This document shows, in pieces, positions 53,446 through 62,017 of a DNA stretch of 64,000 nt. Positions within the stretch are counted from its first letter, which is position 1, and each line of letters starts with the position of its first letter. Made by a program: the position numbers and the translations under genes. The notes under the pieces are model-generated. The model saw nothing but the letters and a program-made list of their open reading frames with translations, searched no databases and was not told the origin of the DNA. Origin of the DNA: Geminicoccaceae bacterium (GTDB lineage Bacteria > Pseudomonadota > Alphaproteobacteria > Geminicoccales > Geminicoccaceae); assembly GCA_020638465.1 (NCBI GenBank), contig JACKIM010000001.1, positions 806,001-870,000 on the forward strand, read 5' to 3'.

Positions 53446-54794
53446 GAGCGATCACTTTCGGAAAGGGTAACGGATGCGCCGCCGCCATGGCCGTCACCAG
53501 CGCGAACGGCATGGGCGGCCATGGTGGTTCCGTGTGAGAGGGTTTGCCGGTGCTGCATTCGCCGCGCCCAGGCAGGCGGATTGCCGGATGGTTGGGTGGC
53601 GGCATCGGCGCTGGCGCTACCAACCGTTCCCATGGTGGAAGAACCGCCGGTCGCGCCGAACCCGGCCTTCGCGCCTTGGGCAAAACTGGATTTGACGCTT
53701 TCGGACGCCTTCGCGGCGGTGCGCTTCAACGGGGACGCTGCGGCAGAACCGGCTGCGCGCGCAACGCCGCCCATACCAGATACCACGCCGGATGCCCCGG
53801 ATTTGCCGAGTGAGCCGACACTATAAGCCGCACTTGCACCACCGGCGGCGGTTGCGCCGCCACGAACGGCGGCGGCTCCACCAGACAGTATTGCAGCGCC
53901 GCCCTTTGCGGCCAGCATGGTGCCCCCGCCAGCAGCAAGGGCAGCGCCGCCAACCGCAAGGCCGGTGCCGACTGCGGCGCCCGCACCAAGCTGCGGGCCA
54001 CCCGAGACAAGCCCGTTGGCGATGCCGGGGCCGAAGATGCCGAGGCCAAGGAGCGACAGTGCGGCAAGAACGATGGCCATGGCGTCGTCAATAGTCGGCG
54101 TTACACCACCAAAACCTGCTGTGAATTGCGAGAACAGCGTGCTGCCGATGCCGATGATGACGGCAAGCACCAGCACCTTGATGCCTGAGGATACGACATT
54201 GCCCAGCACCCGTTCGGCCATGAAGGCCGTTTTGCCGAAAAGGCCGAAGGGGATCAGGACGAAGCCCGCGAGCGTCGTCAGCTTGAATTCGATCAGGGTC
54301 ACGAAAAGCTGCACGGCAAGGATGAAGAAAGCCAGCACCACCAATGCCCAGGCGAAGAGCAGGCAGGCGATCTGGATGAAGTTCTCGAAGAAGGACACCC
54401 AGCCCATCAGGTCGGAAATGGATTCGAGCAATGGCCGTCCGGCATCGAGTCCGGTCTGCGCCACGCGGCCTGGCCGCATCAGGTCGGCGACGGAAAAGCT
54501 GGTGCCGGACGCCATGAGGCCGAGACCGGCGAAGCTCTCGAAGACGATCCTTGCGAGATTGTTCCAGTTTCCGATGATGTAGGCGAAGATGCCGACAAAC
54601 AGCGTCTTCTTCACCAGACGGGCGATGATGTCGTCGTCGGCACCCCAGGCCCAGAACAGCGCCGCGAGCGTCACGTCGATGACGATGAGCGTGGTGGCGA
54701 TGAAGGCGACCTCGCCGCCGAGCAGGCCAAAGCCGCTGTCGATGTAGCTGGTGAAGACACCCAGAAAATTGTCGATGACGCCGGTATTGTTCAT
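53442..54794 (-). CDS. trbL: conjugal transfer protein TrbL (VirB6-like)
   Basis: A 450-residue polytopic membrane protein. Hydrophobic helices fill the first ~300 residues (YIDSGFGLLGGEVAFIATTLIVIDVTLAALFWAWG near the start); the last ~150 are Gly/Ala/Ser rich and likely flexible, usual for TrbL. It forms part of the inner membrane channel. Confidence 0.93.
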   Translation of the reverse strand: MNNTGVIDNFLGVFTSYIDSGFGLLGGEVAFIATTLIVIDVTLAALFWAWGADDDIIARLVKKTLFVGIFAYIIGNWNNLARIVFESFAGLGLMASGTSFSVADLMRPGRVAQTGLDAGRPLLESISDLMGWVSFFENFIQIACLLFAWALVVLAFFILAVQLFVTLIEFKLTTLAGFVLIPFGLFGKTAFMAERVLGNVVSSGIKVLVLAVIIGIGSTLFSQFTAGFGGVTPTIDDAMAIVLAALSLLGLGIFGPGIANGLVSGGPQLGAGAAVGTGLAVGGAALAAGGGTMLAAKGGAAILSGGAAAVRGGATAAGGASAAYSVGSLGKSGASGVVSGMGGVARAAGSAAASPLKRTAAKASESVKSSFAQGAKAGFGATGGSSTMGTVGSASADAATQPSGNPPAWARRMQHRQTLSHGTTMAAHAVRAGDGHGGGASVTLSESDRS

Positions 54795-54797
54795 GGC

Positions 54798-55046
54798 TCA
54801 GCGCCCCAGAAAGCGGTCGCGCGATTGCGCCCAGGCGGCGAGGCAGTCGGCGTCACTGGCCGCCGCCTCGCCGAGTTGCTGACAGCGGCGCAGGCGCTCG
54901 CGCAGCGGATCGGCCGTGGGCTGGAGAGCGGATGCCGGACGGGGCGCGGAAGGCTCGTCCTCCCGCGACATCTCGATGGCCGTCGCGGTGATCGCAAGCG
55001 CGACGAAGATCACCGCGCCAATGCGGGCCAGATGCTTCCCCTCCAT
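54798..55046 (-). CDS. trbK: putative entry exclusion protein TrbK-alt
   Basis: An 82-residue protein with one N-terminal helix (IGAVIFVALAITATAIEM) and the conserved CQQLGEAAASDADCLAAW segment with two Cys, the TrbK-alt pattern. It should block transfer into cells that already carry the element. ATG at 55046 has GAGGCGG upstream; an in-frame start at 55076 lies inside the trbJ end. Confidence 0.85.
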   Translation of the reverse strand: MEGKHLARIGAVIFVALAITATAIEMSREDEPSAPRPASALQPTADPLRERLRRCQQLGEAAASDADCLAAWAQSRDRFLGR

Positions 55047-55056
55047 CGGTGCCGCC

Positions 55057-55812
55057 TCAGTTGAACATCTGCGCATTGCCGGGCTGGTAGCCCGCGCCCG
55101 GCGTCAGGAAGCGCTCACGCTGGATGCGGCCCTGTTCGGCGGCGGTGGCACGCTCGGCCTCATTCAAAGCCTCGGCTCGCCCATTCGCCGCCATCAATGC
55201 GATGAGGTCGGATAGTTGCTGGGATTGCAGCGCCAGAAGTTGATTACCCGCTTGTGTCGCTTGCAGCGCCCCGGTCGCACCCTGACTGCGACTGACCAGC
55301 GCCGACATCTCGGCGCGGTTGGTCTCGATATTGCCGACAACGCCTGCCTGCACGCGCATGGCGTCCTGCAAGCCGCCGACCGTGTTCTGCCAGCGTGAGC
55401 GGGCGTCTGCCACAAGCTGCGCCTCGGTCGCGGACAGCGAGACATTGCCGTATTTGGTCTGAAACGCCTGATCGATCTGACCGACATTGAAGGCGATATT
55501 CTGCGCCTGGGCGAGAAGCTGCTTGGTGCGCTGGACGTTCTGCTGCAATTGCTGGAGCGACGAATATGGCAGGCTCGCCAGATTGCGGGCCTGATTGATG
55601 AGCATCTGCGCTTCGTTCTGAAGCGAGGTGATCTGGTTGTTGATCTGCTCCAGCGTTCGCGCTGCGGTCAGCAGGTTCTGAGCGTAGTTTGAGGGATCAT
55701 AGACGATCCATGCTGCGAATGCCGGTTGCGGCAGGACCATGGGCACGGCGACAACGGGTGCGGCAAGCAATGCGGCAGCGAAACGGCGGGCGCGAGACTG
55801 ACGTGACTTCAT
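55057..55812 (-). CDS. trbJ: conjugal transfer protein TrbJ (VirB5-like)
   Basis: A 251-residue exported protein with signal peptide (MKSRQSRARRFAAALLAAPVVAV ... AFA) and a helical body typical of TrbJ/VirB5 (NYAQNLLTAARTLEQINNQI). It is thought to sit at the pilus tip or channel. ATG at 55812 overlaps the trbE stop by four bases. Confidence 0.93.
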   Translation of the reverse strand: MKSRQSRARRFAAALLAAPVVAVPMVLPQPAFAAWIVYDPSNYAQNLLTAARTLEQINNQITSLQNEAQMLINQARNLASLPYSSLQQLQQNVQRTKQLLAQAQNIAFNVGQIDQAFQTKYGNVSLSATEAQLVADARSRWQNTVGGLQDAMRVQAGVVGNIETNRAEMSALVSRSQGATGALQATQAGNQLLALQSQQLSDLIALMAANGRAEALNEAERATAAEQGRIQRERFLTPGAGYQPGNAQMFN

Positions 55813-58265
55813 GATTGGGACTCCTTCTCTGCTTGGGGGATGAGGTTGGTAAGATCGGGGATCAGGTCTGCGGCCCAATCGACGCGGCGCTCGTGCAGCC
55901 AGGCGGCGAGGAAACCTTCGCGGCCATTCTCGGCAAAGAGTTCGGCGATGCGGGTCTGATCGGATTTTGCGGATGCGGCGCAAAGCGCGAGGCCGACTTC
56001 GCTGAGGCCAAGCTCGAACAGGCGATTGCCGCGCCGCGACTGGCAGTAATAGTCGCGCTTGGGTGTCGCTCGTGCGAGGATTTCGATCTGGCGGTCATTG
56101 AGACCGAAGCGGCGATAGATCGCGGTAATCTGCGGCTCGATAGCGCGTTCGTTCGGTAACAGAAGCCGGGTCGGGCAGCTTTCGATGATGGCCGGCGCAA
56201 TGGCGCTGCCGTCGATGTCACTGAGGCTTTGCGTGGCAAAGATGACGCTAGCGTTCTTCTTGCGTAGCGTCTTCAGCCATTCGCGAAGCTGGCCCGCAAA
56301 CCCGTCATCGTCGAGCGCCAGCCAGCCCTCGTCGATGATCAGCAGCGTGGGCCGTCCATCGAGCCGGTCGCCGATGCGATGAAACAGATAGGCCAGAACA
56401 GCGGGCGCGGCTCCGGTGCCGACAAGCCCCTCGATCTCGAAGGCTTGCACGTCCGCACCGCCCAGATGTTCGGCCTCGGCATCCAGCAACCGGCCCCAAG
56501 CCCCGCCGACGCAATAGGGACGAAGGGCTTGCTTGAGGTCGTTCGATTGCAGCAGAACGGCAAAGCCGGTGATGGTGCGCTCAGTGACCGGGGCCGAGGC
56601 CAGCGAGGTCAGCGCCGTCCAGATATGTTCCTTGACCTCAGGCGTGATGGCGACGCCTTCGCGGGCAAGAATGGCGGCAATCCAGTCCCCGGCCCAGGCG
56701 CGTTCGTGCTTGTCATGGATGCGGGCAAGCGGTTGCAGGGAAACGGACGTGTCCGATCCCTCGGTCAATCCGCCGCCCAGATCGTGCCAGTTGCCGCCCA
56801 TGGCGAGCGCGGCGGCGCGGATGCTGCCGCCGAAATCGAAGGCGAAGACCTGTGATCCGGCATAGCGCCGGAACTGCAAGGCCATCAGCGCCAGCAGGAC
56901 GCTCTTGCCTGCTCCGGTCGGGCCGACGACCAGCGTATGGCCGACATCGCCGACATGGAGGGATAACCGGAACGAGGTTGAGCCTTCGGTCTTTCCATAG
57001 AGCAAAGGGGGTGCATCGAAATGCTCGTCCCGCGCCGCGCCAGCCCACACCGCTGAAAGCGGGATCATATGGGCGAGATTCAAAGTGCTGATGGGGGGCT
57101 GGCGGACATTGGCGTAAGCATGGCCCGGCAAGCTGCCGAGCCATGCATCCACGGCATTGACCGTTTCCGGCATGGCGGTGAAGTCGCGGCCCTGAATGAT
57201 CTTCTCGACCAGTCGCAGCTTCTCGTCGGCAAGACGCGGATCGGCATCCCAGACGGTGACGGTCGCCGTGACATAGGCCATGCCCGCCACGTCAGCGCCG
57301 AGTTCCTGCAAGGCCATGTCGGCATCGAGCGCCTTGTTGGCGGCATCGGTATCCACCAGCGCGGATGCCTCATTGGTCATCACTTCCTTGAGGATCGCGG
57401 CGATGGACTTGCGCTTGGCGAACCACTGGCGGCGGATACGGGTCAGCATCCGGGTCGCATCGGTCTTGTCCATCAGGATGGCGCGGGTGGACCAGCGATA
57501 GGGAAAGGCGAGCCGGTTCATCTCGTCCAAGAGGCCCGGCGTGGTCGCGGTCGGGAAGCCCACGATGGTCAGCACGCGCAGATGGGCCTCGCCCAAACGC
57601 GGCTCCAGCCCGCCGGTCAGCGGCTGATCGGCCAGCAATGCGTCGAGATGCATCGGCACTTCGGGCACGCGGATGCGTTGCTGGTTCGTGGAAATGGTCG
57701 AATGCAGAAAGCTCAGCGTCTCGCTGTCATCCAGCCAGCGGCATTCCGGCATGAAGCCGTCCATCAGCGCCAGCACCCGGTCGGTGCGGTCGATGAAACC
57801 GCGCATCAGCTCGTGGGGGTTCACGCCCGATTGCGCGCGGCCCTCGTAAAGCCATGTCTCGGCGCGGGCGGCGTCTTCGGCAGATGGCAGTCAGAGGAAG
57901 GTCAGGAAATAGCCGGATACAAAATGCGCGCCGACTTCTTCGAAGCTAGCCTTGCGCTCCGCATCGACCAGCGCGGATGCGGGATCGGGAAAGAGGCTTT
58001 CGGGATAGGTCGCAGCCTCGCTGCGCTGCGCCTCCACGAATATGCTCCAACCTGATCCCAGGCGGCGGAAGGCGTTGTTGATCCGCCCCGCCACAGCAAC
58101 CAGTTCGGCGGCGACGGCGCTATCCAGATCGGGACCGCGAAACTGCGCCGTCCGCTGGAAACTGCCATCCTTGTTCAGCACCACGCCCGGCCCGACCAGC
58201 GCCGCCCAGGGCAGATAGTCGGAAAGCTGCGTGGCGCTGCGGCGATACTCGGCGAGGTTCATCAT
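55809..58265 (-). pseudogene. trbE: conjugal transfer ATPase TrbE (VirB4-like), interrupted by an in-frame TGA
   Basis: Read through, the gene is 818 residues, the normal TrbE length, from MMNLAEYRRSATQLSDYLPW. Codon 125 (57891-57893) is TGA: the frame reads GYFLTFL-stop-LPSAEDAARAETWLYEG with no shift, as if a tryptophan TGG had changed to TGA. Downstream all VirB4 motifs are intact: Walker A GPTGAGKSVLL near 445 and Walker B LLIIDEGWLAL near 641. A GTG at 57824 could restart translation and keep the ATPase domain but lose the first ~147 residues. Error in the sequence is possible. If real, the mating apparatus is probably impaired. Confidence 0.88.
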
Positions 58266-58275
58266 GGATGCGCCC

Positions 58276-58560
58276 TCAGACCGAAAGATGTGCGGGGATG
58301 CGCAGATGTCGCCGTCCGACCTCGACAAATTGCGGATCGCGCTTCGCCGCCCAGACCGCGAGGAAGTGGCCGATTGCCCAGATGGCGATGCCGACCAGCC
58401 AGAGACGCAGGCCAAGGCCCACGGCGCCGGCCAGCGTGCCGTTCATGATGGCGATGGAACGCGGTGCGCCGCCAAGCAGGATATGCTCGGTCAGCGCCCG
58501 GTGGACCGGGACGCTGAAGCCGGGCACGGCGTCCAACTGTTCGAGAGCGACCGCCATCAC
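58276..58560 (-). CDS. trbD: conjugal transfer protein TrbD (VirB3-like)
   Basis: A 94-residue inner membrane protein: VPGFSVPVHRALTEHILLGGAPR, then two close helices (IAIMNGTLAGAVGLGLRLWLVGIAIWAIGHFLAVW). It works with TrbE; in some systems the two are fused. Overlaps the trbC stop by four bases. Confidence 0.92.
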   Translation of the reverse strand: MMAVALEQLDAVPGFSVPVHRALTEHILLGGAPRSIAIMNGTLAGAVGLGLRLWLVGIAIWAIGHFLAVWAAKRDPQFVEVGRRHLRIPAHLSV

Positions 58561-58889
58561 ACCAAGGCTCCGCCGCCGAACGAGAAGAACGACAGGAAGA
58601 ACGAACTGGCGGCAAAGGCGATGGAAAGGCCGAAGACGATCTGGATCAGGCGGCGGAATCCGCCCGATGTGTCACCAAAGGCCAGTGCCAAACCGGTCAT
58701 GATGATGACGATGACGGCGATGATCTTGGCGACCGGGCCTTCGATGGATTGCAGGATGCTTTGCAACGGCGCTTCCCAGGGCATGGACGATCCCGCCGCA
58801 TGGGCGGGCGCGGCCAGTATCAGGCTGGTCGCAGCAAAAGCGGCGGCGGTGGCGAGGCGCTGATGACAGCGCATGGCGATATGGATCAT
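58557..58889 (-). CDS. trbC: conjugal transfer pilin TrbC (VirB2-like)
   Basis: A 110-residue prepilin with an N-terminal signal (LATAAAFAATSLILAAPAHA) followed by MPWEAPLQSILQSIEGPVAKIIAVI and a second helix, the VirB2 layout; in RP4-like systems the product is cyclised. ATG at 58889 overlaps the trbB stop in ATGA, so the long frame upstream is not used. Confidence 0.92.
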   Translation of the reverse strand: MIHIAMRCHQRLATAAAFAATSLILAAPAHAAGSSMPWEAPLQSILQSIEGPVAKIIAVIVIIMTGLALAFGDTSGGFRRLIQIVFGLSIAFAASSFFLSFFSFGGGALV

Positions 58890-59884
58890 AAAAGGTCTCC
58901 GGTTGCGTGAGTGGTGGTTGGGGAAACTTCGATGGGGCTGATGCGGTAATCGCCGTCCGGCCCCAGCCCTTCGACGCGGGCAAGTTCGGTCAATCGGCGC
59001 GACGAACCGCGACCCGACAGAACGGCGACACAATTGATGGTTTCGGCGATCAGAGCGCGCGGCACGGTGACGACCGCCTCCTGAATGAGCTGTTCGAGGC
59101 GGCGCAGCCCGCCGATGCCCGATCCGGCATGGATGGTGCCAATCCCGCCCGGATGGCCGGTGCCCCATGCCTTGAGCAGATCAAGCGCTTCAGCCCCGCG
59201 CACCTCGCCGATGGGGATGCGATCCGGGCGCAAGCGCAGACTGGAACGCACCAGATCGGAAAGCGTCGCTACGCCATCCTTCGTCCGCATGGCGACAAGG
59301 TTGGGCGCGGCGCATTGCAGCTCGCGCGTATCCTCAATGATGACGACGCGATCCGAAGTCTTCGCCACCTCGGCCAGCAGCGCGTTGGTCAGCGTTGTCT
59401 TGCCGGTCGAGGTGCCACCCGCCACCAGAATATTGGCGCGGGTCGCGACATTGAGCCTCAGCGCCTCCGCCTGAAACCGGGTCATGATCCCGGCGGTGAC
59501 GTAATCGTCCAGCGTGAACACGGCGACAGCGGGCTTGCGGATGGCGAAGGCCGGTGCGGCGACAACGGGCGGCAACAGCCCCTCGAATCGTTCGCCGGTC
59601 TCCGGCAATTCGGCGGACACGCGCGGACTGCGCACATGCACCTCTGCGCCGACATGATGGGCGACCACCCGGACGATGCGCTCACCATCGACGGCGGACA
59701 GGCGCTCGCCCGTATCGGCCAGCCCTTCCGACAGCCGGTCGATCCAGAGTCGCCCATCGGGGTTGAGCATCACTTCAACAACAGCCGGATCGTCCAGAAA
59801 GCGCGCAATCGCAGGACCAAGCGCCGTGCGCAGCATCCGCGCGCCGCGTGCGATGGCTTCCTCTCTGTGGCTGGTCTCGATCAT
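58886..59884 (-). CDS. trbB: conjugal transfer ATPase TrbB (VirB11-like)
   Basis: A 332-residue hexameric traffic ATPase. Walker A GGTSTGKTTLTNA is near 155-165, the Asp box IIEDTRELQC, Walker B GEVRGAEALDLL and the His box TGHPGGIGTIHAGS are complete. It drives pilus assembly and DNA transfer. It is the first gene of the trb operon in this window; the HNH gene lies upstream in the opposite direction. Confidence 0.95.
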   Translation of the reverse strand: MIETSHREEAIARGARMLRTALGPAIARFLDDPAVVEVMLNPDGRLWIDRLSEGLADTGERLSAVDGERIVRVVAHHVGAEVHVRSPRVSAELPETGERFEGLLPPVVAAPAFAIRKPAVAVFTLDDYVTAGIMTRFQAEALRLNVATRANILVAGGTSTGKTTLTNALLAEVAKTSDRVVIIEDTRELQCAAPNLVAMRTKDGVATLSDLVRSSLRLRPDRIPIGEVRGAEALDLLKAWGTGHPGGIGTIHAGSGIGGLRRLEQLIQEAVVTVPRALIAETINCVAVLSGRGSSRRLTELARVEGLGPDGDYRISPIEVSPTTTHATGDLL

Positions 59885-60097
59885 GTCGGCCCCGGTGCAA
59901 AAGTAGGGACGCGACAGGCGATCCCCGGATCGGGGTCGATTAAAAGAGACCGAAAACCGGCCCGATCAACAGCAAATTAAACCCGTGCGGCGCGATGCGG
60001 TCATCGGCGGTGAATAGGACGGGTAGTCAGTGGCTGCGAGTTCAGGGGGTTCATTCCCAATTTGTCACTGGGCCACAAGAAGAGGCGCTGTTATGTA

Positions 60098-60811
60098 ATG
60101 AATCAGACCAATTTCCATGCACGAGAACAAATGACGAAACGCAAAGCTCTGCCCAGAAAGCTGGAGAAAGAAATTTACCAGCAGTTCGCTTCAAAATGCC
60201 CTTTTTGTGGTGAGCAAGATGTGAACACCTTGCAAGTTCATCACATCATTGCACATGCAGAAACGCAAGAGCATCACGTCAAAAACCTCCTGCTGGTCTG
60301 CGCCAACTGCCATCAGAAGATCGAGAACGGGGCGATCCCCGCTCGTGATGTTTATGAGGCAAAATTTCGAGCTGAACAGGGAGACGCAAAACCTGCGCAG
60401 GTGCAGTCCCGCAGCGAAGGCAACGTCATTTCCTTTAGCGGGTCGAACGCCGGAATCGTGGCGAATACGGTGCATGTCTCCAACAAATCCTTGGCGACAA
60501 AACAGGGGCCGATCTCTGGAACCATAGGTTCAGACCTCGCACAACGAAACTACACAAAATACCTCATCGACCGATATCATGAATTTAAAAGGGCTGAAGT
60601 GGGGAAAGATGGTATGAACTATGCTATTCTCTATAACAGCATAAAACGGGAATTCGGCGCGAAGTGGGACAACCTTCCGGTTCATACATTTGAGGCGCTG
60701 ACCAGATATCTGCAAAAGAGAATTGACGGCACCCGGCTTGGCAAAGCGCAGAAGACCAAGGGCATAAAGAACTACTCAACCTTCGACGAGCATTTAGGGA
60801 AGGCCCACTAA
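60098..60811 (+). CDS. HNH endonuclease with uncharacterised C-terminal domain
   Basis: A 237-residue protein with a zinc-containing HNH domain (CPFC at about 38-41, LQVHHIIAHAE, HHVKNLLLVCANCHQKIENG), a beta-rich middle (GNVISFSGSNAGIVANTVHVSN) and a helical C-terminal domain (QRNYTKYLIDRYHEFKRAEVG, YAILYNSIKREFGAKW, KGIKNYSTFDEH). Base use is visibly richer in A/T than all neighbours and the gene runs against the tra/trb genes, so it was probably acquired as cargo. HNH proteins of this build are candidates for DNA-cutting defence effectors; that is inference. ATG at 60098 or 60131 are both possible starts. Confidence 0.8.
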   Translation: MNQTNFHAREQMTKRKALPRKLEKEIYQQFASKCPFCGEQDVNTLQVHHIIAHAETQEHHVKNLLLVCANCHQKIENGAIPARDVYEAKFRAEQGDAKPAQVQSRSEGNVISFSGSNAGIVANTVHVSNKSLATKQGPISGTIGSDLAQRNYTKYLIDRYHEFKRAEVGKDGMNYAILYNSIKREFGAKWDNLPVHTFEALTRYLQKRIDGTRLGKAQKTKGIKNYSTFDEHLGKAH

Positions 60812-60878
60812 CTGTACGAGAAGGCCATCTGGGCAAGCATTGCCAGCCTCATTTGCGCCACCGAACACTGCTGACTTT

Positions 60879-61286
60879 TTACATCTTAGCCGTTTTACGC
60901 GGCCGACCGCCCTTCGCTCCATTGGCGCGGGATGCGGCGGCCTTTGCGGCTGATGTAGCTCGACCTGCACGACGGGCCATCCAGGTCTTGGTGCCGAAAA
61001 TACCCGCCATCAGGCCCGGCAGAGACAGGTCAACGTCCAATTCCTCCCAGTGCAGACCATAGCCCTTGCCGAGGACTTCGACGGTGGCGAGTTGATCGCC
61101 GGTTGCGCCCTCAAGCCCCTGCGCCAGACGCGGCGGAAAGGCGAAGGTGCAGCCGTTTTCAAGATCGACGATCACGCGACCGGAAGACCGGTCGTAGCGC
61201 GCAGCCGCCGCACGCGGTTCATTGGCGTGTGCGGTGCGGCCCCGCTCCAGCGCGGCATCGATTGCGGTATCGGTCAGTTCAACCAT
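60879..61286 (-). CDS. DUF2442 domain-containing protein
   Basis: A 135-residue protein: the N-terminal ~85 residues are DUF2442 (YDRSSGRVIVDLENGCTFAFPPRLAQGL, VLGKGYGLHWEELDVDLSLPGL), the end is a basic Ala/Lys/Arg tail (SAAKAAASRANGAKGGRPRKTAKM) that may bind nucleic acid. It is paired by overlap with the DUF4160 gene upstream; this pair resembles toxin-antitoxin-like couples, but no activity is established. Confidence 0.82.
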   Translation of the reverse strand: MVELTDTAIDAALERGRTAHANEPRAAAARYDRSSGRVIVDLENGCTFAFPPRLAQGLEGATGDQLATVEVLGKGYGLHWEELDVDLSLPGLMAGIFGTKTWMARRAGRATSAAKAAASRANGAKGGRPRKTAKM

Positions 61287-61518
61287 GTATCTCTCTCCAA
61301 CGCGCCAGAAACTCATCCCTGTGTTCGATCACGACAGCCATCGCACGGCGCACATTGTTCCGCTTCATGTCCTCCACTCAGACCAGTTCCGGCCCGTCAT
61401 CGGGGCCGATCAGATTGATCTTGGCGTGACCATCGCCGAACACATGCACATGGGCTGGCTCATGGTCGTCGGTGAAGATGACGATGCGTAGCCCGTGCGC
61501 GCGGTGGATCGTGACCAT
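61279..61518 (-). pseudogene. DUF4160 domain gene with an in-frame TGA
   Basis: The minus-strand frame from ATG 61518 reads MVTIHRAHGLRIVIFTDDHE PAHVHVFGDGHAKINLIG, stops at codon 47 (TGA, 61378-61380), then continues in frame VEDMKRNNVRRAMAVVIEHR DEFLARWREIHG to a stop overlapping the DUF2442 start by eight bases. HEPAHVHV and the FLARW end fit DUF4160. The two halves join without a shift, so a single-base change to TGA is the simplest reading, as in trbE. Confidence 0.7.
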
Positions 61519-61531
61519 GGAAACCAATAAC

Positions 61532-62008
61532 CTATCGTGATGGGTTTTTCAAGAGCTCTTCGGTTTGCAACTCGTCCAACGAGTCTTCCTGCGTGGACAG
61601 GGCATCAATATCCCGCGACAGCTCTTTGAGAAACCTGTCGCCTGTGGCAAGTCTGCGCCCGAGGGTCTCCATAAAGCCTTCGAACCGTTCCGCGCCTTTC
61701 GCGCGGGCTGCGGATTGTGCGGTGCCGGACAATGGCGGCGTGATGGTCATCCAGAAATGGATGAACTGCGCGACCGTTTCGCCAAGAACGGCAAGGTCCA
61801 TGTCCAGCCCATCGATCTGGCGGCCGAGCCGGTCCAGGCGGCGCGACATGGCGGCTTCCATCTGATCGGCGGCGTCGCCCGACAGGTAGGACATGACCGC
61901 CGCTTCCACGATGGCGGATTTGGAGACCTTGCGGCGATGCGCCAGCGTCTCGATTTGCGGCATCAGCGCAGGATCGAAATAGACATTCATCCGGGTTCTT
62001 GTGGTCAT
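61532..62008 (-). CDS. CopG-type ribbon-helix-helix regulator of the conjugation operon
   Basis: A 158-residue protein: the ribbon-helix-helix domain is at 4-45 (RTRMNVYFDPALMPQIETLAHRRKVSKSAIVEAAV), then a coiled coil and a helical C-terminus. It sits nine bases after traG, its usual place in these modules, and likely regulates tra/trb genes or assists the relaxosome. Confidence 0.9.
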   Translation of the reverse strand: MTTRTRMNVYFDPALMPQIETLAHRRKVSKSAIVEAAVMSYLSGDAADQMEAAMSRRLDRLGRQIDGLDMDLAVLGETVAQFIHFWMTITPPLSGTAQSAARAKGAERFEGFMETLGRRLATGDRFLKELSRDIDALSTQEDSLDELQTEELLKNPSR

Positions 62009-62017
62009 GGCGCGGCC

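Noticed and set aside
57891..61380. Genetic-code change or selenocysteine at the two in-frame TGA codons
   Set aside because: TGA is the normal stop of many genes in the window (ubiD, kynU, trbB) and Trp is read from TGG everywhere; no selenocysteine-type context was seen.
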